Source of the DNA: Fulvia fulva | Lineage: Eukaryota; Ascomycota; Dothideomycetes; Mycosphaerellales; Mycosphaerellaceae | NCBI RefSeq assembly: GCF_020509005.1 | Contig: NC_063018.1 | Location: 3,596,001-3,660,000 of the forward strand | Direction of reading: 5' to 3' | DNA length: 64,000 bases | Part shown: positions 44,666 to 56,000 of the stretch, piece after piece | How positions within the stretch are numbered: the stretch's first letter is position 1 | How the letters are laid out: each line of letters opens with the position of its first letter | Position numbers and translations under genes: made by a program | The notes under the pieces: generated by a model | The model's database searches: none | Told to the model about the DNA's origin: nothing | Seen by the model: the letters and a program-made list of their open reading frames with translations, nothing else

Positions 44666-44843
44666 CGGGGTAGTGACATAGACTACGTACGTTCAGAGGG
44701 AAAGCTAAACTAGATAAGGAGTAGTCGGGGGCGGGAAGGGTTTTCACCTATTCGGGTTTCCCTTTGTACATAACAATAGATATATACCTACATAGGCCGG
44801 ATAGGGTCCTAGAACAGGGGAATGACAAATCTATCTATCTATC

Positions 44844-45231
44844 TATATATACGGAAGTTAGGATACGTAATAGGGAAGGAGGAAGGACTAATATAGTATA
44901 CGAAGGTATATAGTAGAATAGTATTTAGTACTAAAGGTGTCTCTACTATCGGTATAGAGACTCCGTCTCTTATACCTATATAGAGGGATCTTACTCTAGT
45001 CCTAGTTCTGTTTCACTACGCCTTATCGGTTTCACCTATATCTTATCCTACGACGATAGTTCCTCCGATACTTTTATACTAACTAGCTAAGCGACTTTAG
45101 GTCCTCTAAGTCGCTCCTACTATTCGTACGGTATCTCGGTAGTATTACCGTACTATTGTCTCGACTAACTTAGTATATACTAAGTTAGTCTTAGTACCGT
45201 ACGACATGCCTACTAACCTATATTCGTAATA
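44844..45231 (-). repeat. 5' LTR of copia B, remainder
   Basis: Resumes with the duplicated target TATATATACGGAAG and runs to ttcgtaata, matching 33615-34013. It is followed by the copia B target duplication GCTAT at 45232-45236. Confidence 0.9.
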
Positions 45232-45950
45232 GCTATCTATAATATCTATAACTAGTACCCTATACCGGGCTCGATAGAAGACGATAGCTAGTCGGCTACT
45301 CTCTACTAGCTCTAAGGAGCCCTCTAAGAGGACGCCGATATATATATCCTAGTCGGTAACCTTAACCTCTACTACCCGAGATAGAGAGGGGATAGCGTAC
45401 TCTCGGCCTATAACTCCGCTAATATACTTATCGGCCTAATAGAAGTATCCGGCCTTAATCTAGTACTCCTAGTAGGTATAGTTACGTACTAATAGTAAAA
45501 TATGACCTAGACGCTTAACCTAACCTTTACGACCTAATAGTTAGCCTATTAAGGGCCTAGGCGGACGTCTAGTAAATAGTAGTCGGTTACGTAACTCGGT
45601 ACGGGCCGGCCCGTATACCTCGGCTTATATATTAACTTTCCGTACCCCGTACTCCTCTTAGATCGCCTATCTAATAACTTTGTTATTTGCCCTATATTAA
45701 GAACGGCTCCCTTATACTTTATTAGACCTCCTTTACTAACTATAGAATACGTACTACGAAGGACCTATAAAGTAATAGGTCAAAGATATAGAAACTACGC
45801 TTATCGCGAGTTTTCTATACTAATCGCGTAATAAACGCGATAGGTCTAAGTTAATAAGAACAATTGCACCTTTATTAATAAGATGCTAGCTAATAGTATA
45901 GGCGGTAGGTACTCCCTACTTACTAGTCGCCCTAAGATCCATCGCGAGTC
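45232..45950 (+). pseudogene. LINE G endonuclease remnant, part 2
   Basis: Continues the endonuclease of 33295-33602 after copia B. The translation shows G-N-L-N-L-Y-Y-P (from G-D-L-N-L-H-H-P, catalytic Asp and Asn block) near 45335-45365, then V-S-G-L-N-L-V-L and L-T-F-T-T, and the final block near 45580-45620. Beyond about 45650 the sequence reads as a coding remnant without recognisable motif, perhaps the endonuclease-RT linker. The right border with element H is not visible; no LTR or target duplication was found. Confidence 0.6.
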
Positions 45951-46029
45951 GCTTATATTTAATAGTAGCTAGACTTAAGGTTACTAAACCTAATCCTAAT
46001 AGCTAACTAACGAGTAAATATAGTAGCGT

Positions 46030-48060
46030 ATTAAGTAACTAATATAACTAGTTACCGAGCTGCCTAAGACGATCAACCTCTCCGACTATATCCGGGACGA
46101 CGAAGTGAAAGAATATACGACTAGATATAATGTCGAGTTTAATTATAACGATAATATAGTAATAGATAAAGGAGAAGGAGAACAATAGGTAGCTAAGACT
46201 TTCCGCTATAATCTAGAGGAGCTAAAGAACCTAGATATAACCGAGTTCTAAGCCCTTATAGCTAGTATACCTAAAGCACTATCTACGATCTATTACCTAC
46301 TTCGACGCGCCTAAGCCGACGACTATAACACAACTGAGTTATTAAAGATATTTAGCTAGGCGTATAACAAGCTTCAGGATAAGAGAGTAGTAGTTAGGAT
46401 AGCCTAGGATAAGCTAAAGTAGGATCAGGCCGAGTTTAAATAGAAGAAGTTAGATATATAGATGTTATAGTAGAAGGTAGATAAGTAGGTTAAGTATCTT
46501 ACGAATAAGGTCGATAAGTATAAGAGGAACGAGCTAGATATCGCTAAAGTAAAGGACGATCTAAAGGCAATTATAGCCGATCGTAATAATATCTAGAAGA
46601 GCTTAGACAATACGACTAAGGAACGCGACACCGCCGTAAAGAATCGCGACTAGCTAATAGTAGCCCGTGATCTACTCTAATAGTAGGTCGACGATTTTAA
46701 GAAACTACCGCCTACGCCGGATATAGCTAAGAACCGCAAATATATACTTAACGCTATATCGTAGATTTAAGACAAGAATATAGAGCTCTCTAAACTTAAC
46801 GCTTAGATCGTAGAGCACGTTAATCGTGTCTAGGACCTCGAGAACTAATAGAGCGACGTCGATAATAAGCTCTCTAACTATAAGTCTACCGCTAAGAACT
46901 ATAACCGCGAGATCGAGTATATTAAGAAGACTAAGGACGACGAAATTATAGACCTAAAGAAGCGACTTACCGAGAAGCCTAAGTAAGGACGTCGTAGCCG
47001 CGGGTCGCGTAAGGATAGTACCTAAGACGACAACCTATCTAATAGCTCCGATAGCTCGAGCTCGTCCGACTCCGATTCTAACTCTAAGCCTAGCGACGAC
47101 GAAGATCGCCGTAAGCACCGTAAGAAGAAGTCTAAGAAGAGCAAGCGTAAGAGTAAGGACGAGGAGCTCGACGCGGACTAGGATACAATACTTAATATCG
47201 ACCTAGACCTTAACGTTATGTTTAAGATAGATAAGACGGAGGTAAAGAAGTTTAGCGGTAATAGGAATAAGGATAATACGCCTATCGGGCTAACGTTCGA
47301 GGTATAGTAGAACACCTTAGAAACTAAGCTATAGAATACTACGTTCCGTACCTCGAAGGCTACGTTAAAGTTCGTATATAACTATACTAAGGGTAGCGCG
47401 TTCTAATTAATTGGACCTTAAATCCCGTCCCTTACTAGCGTAAAGGGCGACCGTATATATAAGACACTTAATAAGCTTATAAAGGACTTACGTAAGCGCT
47501 ATAGTAAGCGTAACGCAAAGGCTCGCGTACGCGACGATATAGCCGCCTTAAAGTAAGTAGATAGACATAACGACTACTTTACCGAGTTTAACGTCTTATT
47601 TAGAAAGAGTACGAACATTATATAGCTTTACCGCGATTAAGAGGACTATATCGATATACTTAAGCGTAAGCTAAATTACTAGTACCTCTAGAAGTTTATC
47701 TCTAAGGATCTATAGACGATTGAAGCTATAGAAGATTACTTATATCGAGCTAAGGAGAATTTCCGCCTAGTCGATATACTATACCTAAGAAAGTAGCCTA
47801 CTAAGAAGGATAATAAGAAGGACAGTAAGAAGGATAAGAAGACCGACCTACCTACCGCCGGTTCTAGTAATAATAATAGAGGTAGTAGCGGTAGTAGAAG
47901 ACGCTCTCGACGTACCCGTAAGGCGTAGGCGGATCGTAGCGAAGTTAGTATATAGGCCGCTAATATTGGTCCTCTCGATAACGCTAAGAATACTCGATAT
48001 ATAGGCGAAGGCCGCTATAAGAAGTGTCGTAAGACCGGACGCCGCCTTACTAATTAAGTA
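46030..48060 (+). pseudogene. gypsy H gag remnant
   Basis: A plus-strand frame with only RIP-type stops. The first 350 codons are rich in K, E, D, L, N and I in heptad-like order (coiled coil, about 46330-46970). An S/D/K-rich linker follows (47000-47170). Then comes a capsid-like region from V-K-K-F-S-G near 47245, with the typical D-Y-F-T-E-F and R-L-V-D blocks. Near 48010 is G-R-Y-K-K-C-R-K-T-G-R, a degraded CCHC zinc knuckle with two cysteines lost. Gag forms the particle shell and binds RNA. Confidence 0.78.
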
Positions 48061-48339
48061 TATAAGCTCTTCGACTATAAGATACTACCCCGTCTACCTA
48101 CTCTATAATAGCGGGGAAATAGTTAGGCTAGTACCTGAGCGTAGTAAGTATTAGGCCTCTTAGAAGTCTAAAAGAACTAGAGCTACTACCGCTACTAGGT
48201 AAAGGGCTAAGGATATCTTCGCGTTCCTTTAGAACGATTCGAAAGGAATAAGAATAGTAACCTAAGGTAGTAATATACTTAGTAATACCTAGTATAGCAA
48301 ATAGTATTAAGTCTTAGTCGTTCTTTAATATCGGTACTA

Positions 48340-50480
48340 ACTCTAAGTTTTTAGACCGAATATATACGTATAATAACAATTTCAAGGTTTATTTATTACT
48401 AGAGCCTCTACTCCTTACGCTAGCGGATAGCTCTACCTTAGGAGTAGAGATTACGGAATAGACAACGATAGAACTAGACCTAAATAGTTATAAGGAAGTT
48501 ATAAGTACGTAGCTCGCCGACCTCGAATATAATATAGTCCTCGGTAGGCCTTAGAGTATAGTATATTAGCTAGGTGTCTATTACGAATCTAGGACGCTTA
48601 CCCTCGACTCGGAGCGCTATAAGGAGCTATTCCTATAGGACGGCAAGCCGGTATAGATACAGTCAGTTTATAATAAAGGAAAGTAGCCTATATAGATATA
48701 TTAAACCTTCCGTCCGGTAGTGACTATAGAGGATAAACCGGAGCCCCGTCTCTATACTAGACTACCCTTAGTAGTAGACGGAAGAGACACTATTAAGAAG
48801 CTATATAGGCGCTCCTTAGGAAAGGACCGGAGCACGCCGGTAGAAGTAATCGTAACTATAATACCGGATAATTAGTTACTAGATATCCTAGATATAGGAG
48901 TAGGAGCTTTTATAATATATATAAGACGAAAGGGTACTTAAGTCTACCTCATATATATCCGAGAAAAGGATAAACTACTAGGATCGAAGTAAAGTACCGA
49001 TCCACTATACTTATACGCGATATTAACCGCTTAGCTAAGCTTATACTCTGTACGGCGTATAATAGGCAATTATAGTATAGTAGTAGATGATAAGACTACG
49101 TAACGACTAGATGCTCGAGCCGTAGCCTTTATACTAGTAGTAGAAAGATCCGGGCCCTCGTTACGGGCGTATAGAATATATACGTAAGTAGATATTAACC
49201 GGTTGTACAAATCGCTTAATAAGGACAATATTATAGACCCGGTAGATTATCTACTACCCGAGTACCGTAAGTACGCCCGAACCTTCTCGGCTTAGGCGGT
49301 ATATAAGCTACTACTATACCGACTAGGTATCGATTATAAGATTAACCTTAAGGAAGGAAGTAAGCTACCTTTTAAGCATCTATTCCGTATATCGCCTTAG
49401 GAGGATAAAGTAATTAAGCGTTAGACGGATAGCTACCTAGCCGACTAGAAGATTCGAAGGTACGTAGGACGAGCGGATATAGCTTCGCCCGTACTTATAG
49501 TACGTAAGCCTAGTAGTAGACTTTAGGTATACGTAGACTATCGCGGCCTAAACGCTATTACGTTAAAGTCTAGATACCCTATCCCCTTAATATAAGACAC
49601 GCTTAATAGGATAGCGGGCAAGAAGTAGTTTACTAAGCTCGATATAATCGCCGCCTTTAATCGTATCCGTGTTACAGAGGGTTACGAATAGAAGACCGTA
49701 TTTACTACTAGATATAGACAGTTCGAGTACTTAGTAATACCGTTTAAATTATATAATATGCTAGATACACTTCAGTCTTATATTAACGACACTCTTCGCG
49801 AGTTCCTAGATAATTTCTACTCTATATACTTAGACGACATTCTTATCTTTAGCGACACCCTAGAAGAGTATATAGAATATATAAAGAAGGTCCTTTAGAA
49901 GATTCAAGACGCGGGATTATAACTAGACTTCTCTAAGTACGAGTTCTATACGTAATCTATAAAGTACCTAGGCCTTATTATTAGTAAGGACGGCGTGTCT
50001 ATAGACCTAGCTAAAGTGTAGGCTATACGAGACTAGGCTACGCCGTAGTCGGCTAAGGATATCCTCGCGTTTAACGGATTCGTAGGCTTTTACCAAAGAT
50101 TTATTAAGAACTATAGTAAGATCATCCTACCGCTAGTTAGGCTTACTAAGAAGGACGTAGTATTTATCTAGTCCCTAGAATATCAATCCGTATTCGAGTG
50201 ACTTAAATAGGTATTTACGGACGCCGAAAGTGTCGTATTAGCTATATTTAAACCCGGAAGAGAGATAGTGCTCGAAACTAATATATCTAACTTCGTAACG
50301 GCTACTATACTTAGCTAGCGAGATAAAGACGGCGTACTACGGCCTATCGCTTACCTTTCTAAGAAGATGTCCCTCTAGGAATACAATTACGACATCTATA
50401 ATAAGGAACTACTTACGATCGTTAAGGCCTTCGAAGAATAGCGACCTAAGCTTATAGCTAGAGATATAGACAGCGAGAAA
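48340..50480 (+). pseudogene. gypsy H protease, RT and RNase H remnant
   Basis: The protease should lie at about 48340-48620; I see no intact D-T/S-G. RT is clear: L-D-I-I-A-A-F-N near 49640, I-P-F-K-L near 49740, and the active site Y-L-D-D-I-L-I-F with both Asp codons kept at 49833-49838. L-G-L-I-I-S-K-D-G is near 49970, [11 protein letters not shown] near 50080. RNase H: E-T-N near 50275, P-I-A-Y-L-S-K-K near 50345 and Y-N-Y-D-I-Y-N-K-E-L-L near 50385. The corresponding part of the Ty3 element (11164-12346) is rearranged, so this copy shows the normal order. Confidence 0.85.
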
Positions 50481-51772
50481 GGCTACTTTAAGAACCTATA
50501 AGATAGCGGTAAGCTAGTACTCGTCTACTCCGACTATAAAAACCTAGAGTAGTTTATAACTACGAAAGAGCTAAACCGACGCTAAGTACGCTAGGCTAAA
50601 TTCCTCTCCTAGTTCTTCTTTAAGATCGTATATCGACCGGGCAAATAAGGTAGAAAGCCCGATAGCCTAATACGATAGACGTAGGACCTACCGGAGCGGT
50701 ATAATACTAACGACCTACGCTAATAATACTAAAACCGCGTACTACTCGGCCCTAAACGATTACTTAGTATAGCGGGAATAAACGTCTCCGCCTCTAAGGC
50801 TCTAAGTCTCTTAGCTAGTAGGATTATATCTATAGCTACGACTATAAACACTAGTATAGGTATTGACTAGGGCCTCGAGACCGACATCCGGAATCTATAT
50901 AACTAAGATAACGCCTAAGAAGCTCTATAGTAACTCCGCGATAAATAGAAGGTAACTTTACTCCGTAGTAGTAAGCTTAACGACCGCGACGCTATTATTA
51001 TTAACGATATAATCTATATAAAGAACCGGTTTAGCGAGCTTAGACTATTTATACTACCGTCTAAAGATAAATATTATACGGTCTATAGCCGAAGTATTAA
51101 GTCCTTCTACGATATACCTACTACCGGATATCTAGGAAAAGCTAAGATATATAAGAAGGTCACCTAGTACTACGTATAGCCAAGGATAGCGCGTACCGTT
51201 CGTACTCTCTACCGTAGTTATCGAGTATATATAAACACTACGACTTTAACTAAAAATCTATATAGCCTACTATACCTAATACTAACTCTATTCAATACCT
51301 AGGAAGACGTAGCTATAGACTTTATAGTCGAGCTACCTAAAGGACGCTATACTACCGATAGCTAGACCTATTAGAACGTCCTAATAGTAACTAATAGACT
51401 CTACGAGTTACTATAGATCAAGCGAAAGTTGTCTACTAGATACTACCCCGAGACCGATAGATAGAGCGAGAATACGAATAAGGAAATAGAAAAGTACCTC
51501 CGAGCATTTATTAACTATACCTAGGACGACTAGCCGGATTAGCTACCGCTAGTAGAATTTATAGCTGATAACAGAGTATCTAAAAGTACGGGAGTGTTAC
51601 TATTTATAGCTAACTACGGTAAACTACCGAGATACGTAGACGGTAAGCTAGACCTTCCGATCCGAGCGATACCCGCTAAGTAGAAGCTTAACGTATAATC
51701 GGCCGACGCTTTCGTAAAGAGAATGAGTAATATACGGGAGTATCTATACGAAGCAATATATATATATATATA
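50481..51772 (+). pseudogene. gypsy H integrase remnant with internal gap
   Basis: After a connection region the integrase zinc-like region lies near 51060-51240. The core begins with D-V-A-I-D-F-I-V-E-L-P near 51305. After V-T-N-R-L-Y the sequence goes to a block beginning I-K-R-K-L-S-T-R-Y-Y-P-E-T-D near 51420, which includes the region of the catalytic Glu. The stretch with the second catalytic Asp, about 60 residues in gypsy integrases, is absent. The C-terminal part is present to 51772, where a LINE interrupts it within a TA run. Confidence 0.72.
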
Positions 51773-52604
51773 TAGATAGATAGATAGATAGATAGATTTG
51801 TTATTCCCCTATTCTAGGACCCTATTCGGCCTATATAGGTATATATCTATTGTTATATATAAAGGGAAACCCGAATAGGTGAAAACCCTTCCCGCCCCCG
51901 ACCTCTCCTTATCTAGATTAGCTTTCCCTCTAAACGTACGTAGTCTATATTACTACCCCGTTAGCCCCCGCTCCTAGCCGGTCTCGTCGCGCTACGTCGT
52001 GTCCTCTCTTCCTATACTATTCCTACTAGGCGGTACTGTTCTAGCCAGCCCTTCTCTAGTATCTAGTTCGTAATACGCCGTAGGTCCTCAGCGTTGTTAA
52101 GAAGTGCCCTAATCGTCCGGTTCCTCGCCTTTACTATCCACTCCCCCCTTCCTAGCGACCACCTCGGACAGACGAGGAGTGCGTGCCGTACGTTCTAGGA
52201 GCGATAGCCGTAGGGGCAGCTAGTATTCGTGTATTCTAGAACCTTCCTCTATAATAGGTACCCCTAGAAGCCGATATGTTCGCTTCGTAGTTAGGTTACT
52301 ATACTACTCTATACCCTCGTAAGGCGGTAGTAGATAAGCTTTAGGGGGTACTTAACCGCGGATTTCGTAGCTAACTATTCCTTAGGTTATCCCGCTAGCT
52401 AAGGGCGTCTACTATACCCTATACCCTAGTTGTTCTACCTCTCTTTCTATAGTTACTCTATAAACGATTTCTTACCTTCCTATTATATTACTAGCTATTC
52501 GTCCCTTACCCGGTAGTTCGGCTCGTTTCCGGGTCGAATGCCCTTATACGCTAGTACTAATTCGCGGGCCCTTACGACTATACTAGCGATAACCTTCTAT
52601 ACTA
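51773..52604 (-). mobile_element. LINE 3' piece, RIPped
   Basis: The minus-strand 3' end of the same LINE family as 23858-28843, almost identical to 23858-24690: tail tagatagatag, 3' UTR, and the last part of ORF2 with the CCHC region. It ends at about 52604 within ORF2. Either it is 5'-truncated or, more likely, it is cut by element D, because the next bases look like an LTR start. CpA/TpG survives in a patch at about 52085-52240. Confidence 0.85.
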
Positions 52605-53000
52605 TTAACGAGCTAAGGGCCCCCTTTAGACCCCAAATTCGCGCGTCGAATCTCGTTAACCTTTAGTAGTTAATTACGTAGTAGGGGTATATAGGGGTAC
52701 TACTAAGATATATATAGTTAGGAGGCGACCTTAGTAGGAAGCTAGGATTTACGAATAATCTCTCTATAAGGCGAAGATACGGGAATCTAAAAATTTCAGA
52801 TTTATTATCTTTTTTTTCAGGATTACTATATATATTTTACGGCCCGCGGACCGATAAGTATATATACCTACGCGTAAGCTATCCTAGGGTCACTAGGCGC
52901 GCCCTTACTTACTAGGGTAGTTAGTCGTCTATATTTTATTAGTTAATAAGGGGGGGTTTTAAGTATATACCCGGCAGTATTATTAGTATATTTTAGTAAA
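52603..53000 (+). repeat. probable 5' LTR and leader of element D
   Basis: Starts tattaacgagctaagg, which could be a RIPped TGTTAACGAG, directly at the point where LINE homology ends. An inverted repeat ttaacgag/ctcgttaa (52605-52612 and 52652-52659) lies at the start. An A/T-rich block with tatatattttacggcccgcgg (about 52830-52850) and a G-run aataaggggggg (about 52945) follow. No second LTR is in the window, so the right border is a guess. Confidence 0.4.
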
Positions 53001-56000
53001 ATCAAGGTTAAGGTCGACTCGAAGTCGAAATCTTAAGGTATTAAGGCACCTAAGGTTAAGGTTCTTAGTATTAAGCAAAGTAAGTATAACGTTACGAGTA
53101 AGGTTACGAATAAGGTCATAAGTTTTAGTTATATCTTTATCGAGGTTCGAGTCGTTTACTAGTATTAGAGCTAGCTAAGAGTTACTAGAAAGTCTAACGA
53201 AGGTATATAGGCCTTATAGGGAGGCTATAGACCTAGAAGGGATCGAGGACTCGGATAGCGACAAAGATAATAGCCTAGAGGCTTTAGGCTCTAATAAGGG
53301 TAAGGAAAGAGCACGACGAAATAACTAAGAAGAGGATGACTTAAATAAGGGCACTATAACGTTAGGAATGCCCTATAGTCCGGATGTAATAGTAGCCTTA
53401 TTCAGCCGTCTTACTATTACTATAGAAAATGTAGGACCTTATATCCCTACTCTAGGGAGTCCGGAAAACCCCCTCTTTAATAGTAGGAACGCTACTAAAT
53501 TCTAGGAGAGGTTTAATGATCTTATAGACTAGTATCTACTAAGGCTATAAATTAAGAAAGACAACCTTTAGAGTCGTTTCGAGCGTAACTACGAGACTAC
53601 TATCCGACGTTTAGTAATAAGGTTAGAGGGAAAGTAAGTGAGGCGGAGTACCTTTAGGAGGTCCTTCTTAGCTAAATTTTCGAGATTCGATGCCTATTCG
53701 ATATTAGGAAGTCGAGAATATCTTAAAGAGATAGTCCGGGCCGAGAAAGGGAAAAGCTCTAAGGAATAGGATATAAAGGAGTTTATCCGTCTCTTCGTAG
53801 CCTCTAGTAACCTAATTGATCTCGAAGACCTCGATAATAGCTCCCGTAGCCGTCTTCTACTTTAGGGGCTCCTAGAGTCAGTTACTAAGGCAGTTTAGAA
53901 GAAATGTAGGCTCTATCCGAAGTAGTCTAAGAAGTTTCGGCGCTTTTAAAAGATACTAGACGAGGCGACAAGTATCGCTAATAGTAAAGAAGGATAGAAG
54001 GCCGTATATACGGACTTTCTACTTACTCTACCGTAGCTTTATCGGTTAGTTATAAAGTAGATACGGCGCTTGATCCCTGAGATTAATATACTTAATAAAC
54101 TAGCTATTTCCGCTACTATCGACAATAACCTTATTTAGAAAATAGTAGAAATAAGTATCCGGGCTTACTAACGAGGTCGCGCGGCGGAGGTTAGATCCTT
54201 TAACTCTAGTAAAAATCAAAGGTCTATATAACTAGAGAACCCCGATCGAGTGCCTAAATTATAGGTTTACTTAATATAGCGCCCGTAGTTATAGAGCCGC
54301 GAGTAGTCTAAAGCGCTTAATAGGTACTATTATAACTATAGTAGTACGGAACATTAGGCTAATAGGTACCCCGCGATACTATTCCTTATCTTATAAGGGT
54401 ATATCTTTTTAGCGACAGATAACTAGTAGTACCTAGGAAAGAAGACCGATCTAAATCCCCCTAAGTTGAACTTCCGACGGGACTATAGTAAACCTAAGCT
54501 CCTTTATATACTTCCGTAGCTTAAGGAACACTATAGCCCAATTCTATTTAATAAGGACATAAAAATCCCTACGCTTCGGAAACAATAGATAGGTCGAGAT
54601 TATACTAGTGTCTTAAGCGTAAAGCTTCCTAACTACTCTAAGTCTCTACCTAATAACTAACACCTTATAGAATACGGCCCTTAAGATACTAGATCTAGGT
54701 AGTAACTAACGGCCGCTAGTAGTTACTAGATCTAGTTTAAGGAAGAAGAAGAACCGGCTCTATAAGGGAGCAGGATTATATACTACGACGAGGTTAAGGT
54801 TAAGGCCTTTCTAATCTAGAGTAATAAATCTCGAGGCAAAGCTCTAGTAGGAATTATAAAGAACCCGAATCCTCGAACTAGGTCTAGTATATAGGCATTA
54901 AGAGAACGAGCCGAGGCCGCTAAAGCTATACGATAAGAACTCGAAGAGGAGATCCGGTAGGAAGAACTCGGTTAGTAGGAGGTAGAGATAATTAGAGACG
55001 CCGGTTCTAGGGCTAGTAGAAGCTAGTTAACGGTAGCGTTAGGGGAGACTCTTAGAAGAAGGACACCTAAGCCTCGAGCTAAGTTAAGGCCTACGCCCTC
55101 GGAATAGCCGGTAGGGCCAATTAATGCCCTATTTGTATAGCGTAAACGGCTATAGAATACAAAGACGATAAGGATTAATAACTACGTCCGATAGTACGGT
55201 ACTAGAGATAGGCCCGTTACTAAGGAGGAGGGAGTGAGCTATTAGATTGATTAAATCCTTTAGACTACGTGTCTGAACGTTAATGCCCGGGACTAGTTTG
55301 GGTATAGTCGCTAGTTTAAGACTACCTTGTTTAGAAGAGTAGTAAATACCCCTGATCTATAGTCTAAGCTTACTACCGTCCGTAAGTTAGCTAGCTAAGA
55401 AGGGACTAAAGTCCGTACGAGTCATGTCGCTACCTATAAAGACGAGGAAGAAGAGGCTGATAAAGAAGTCTTTTGGGATAATTATTAAGCTCGCTTTATA
55501 GGTATGTTCTTAACGATGTTATATAGTAAGGATACTATCCCTACCGCCGAGTTATATAAGAACATTAAAAAGATCGGTCTCTCTAGTATACTAGACGATT
55601 CTGTAATAGTACCTAGCCCTTAGGTAGTTACTAAGCTTAGGACTAGTAAAGGTTAGACTCGAGCCCTACTTTACGAGGGATCTAAAGTCAATATTATTAG
55701 CTCGAGGATAGTATATAAGTTTGGCTTACCTATTGTACCTAGCGCCTACTTGTCCTTTCGAGGAGCGGGTAGAAGAGCGAAGTTTAAGGGGGTAATTTCA
55801 AAGCTTAATACTTAGGTATTTAGTATATACTACTAGATCGATATGTTTGTCTCCGCTAATGCCTACGATCCTTAGCCGCCCTTAGTATAGAAAGGTACGA
55901 CTAACAGACCGTAACTACGACGATAGATTATAGGAGGGAATAATCGCTAGTAGGAAAGGTAAAAGTATAATGTTCACGGCTATTATAGGTACTAATAAGT

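Larger units (their letters stand above)
38888..44843 (+). mobile_element. full-length Tad-like LINE, lightly RIPped, in the copia B LTR
   Basis: A plus-strand LINE of about 5.96 kb with a 1 kb 5' UTR, ORF1, ORF2 and an ATCT tail, flanked by a perfect 14 bp duplication TATATATACGGAAG. It is the longest LINE in the window and serves as the reference for the others. CpA/TpG is partly retained, especially in the first 1.2 kb, so RIP has been milder than in the LINE at 23858. CpG is abundant. Several ORF codons CAG/CAA/TGG have become stops. Confidence 0.9.
33603..45231 (-). mobile_element. Ty1/copia element B, RIPped, with a LINE in its 5' LTR
   Basis: Minus-strand copia with 411 bp LTRs (33603-34013 and 38854-45231, the latter split by a LINE) and a perfect target duplication GCTAT (33598-33602 and 45232-45236). 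The internal region 34014-38853 carries RNase H, RT, integrase, protease and gag from left to right, and the half-tRNA primer site. Without the LINE the element is about 5.7 kb. It was inserted in the endonuclease of LINE G, interrupting its reading frame. Confidence 0.92.
46030..51772 (+). mobile_element. Ty3/gypsy element H, RIPped, ends not found
   Basis: Plus-strand gypsy element with gag, protease, RT, RNase H and integrase in order. Neither LTR can be identified: the 5' side runs into LINE G remnants and the 3' side is cut by the LINE piece at 51773. The gag layout, coiled coil then charged linker then capsid, is like that of the Ty3 element at 4897-16793, and the integrase ends are similar, so both belong to related lineages. 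Both are heavily RIPped. Confidence 0.8.

Noticed and set aside
45600..45620. Palindrome gggccggccc
   Set aside because: A single short palindrome in coding-like LINE remnant; expected occasionally in CpG-rich RIPped DNA.
51755..51795. Telomere-like or regulatory microsatellite (TA)n-(TAGA)n
   Set aside because: It is the LINE 3' tail placed next to a TA run at its insertion point, as at the other LINE ends.
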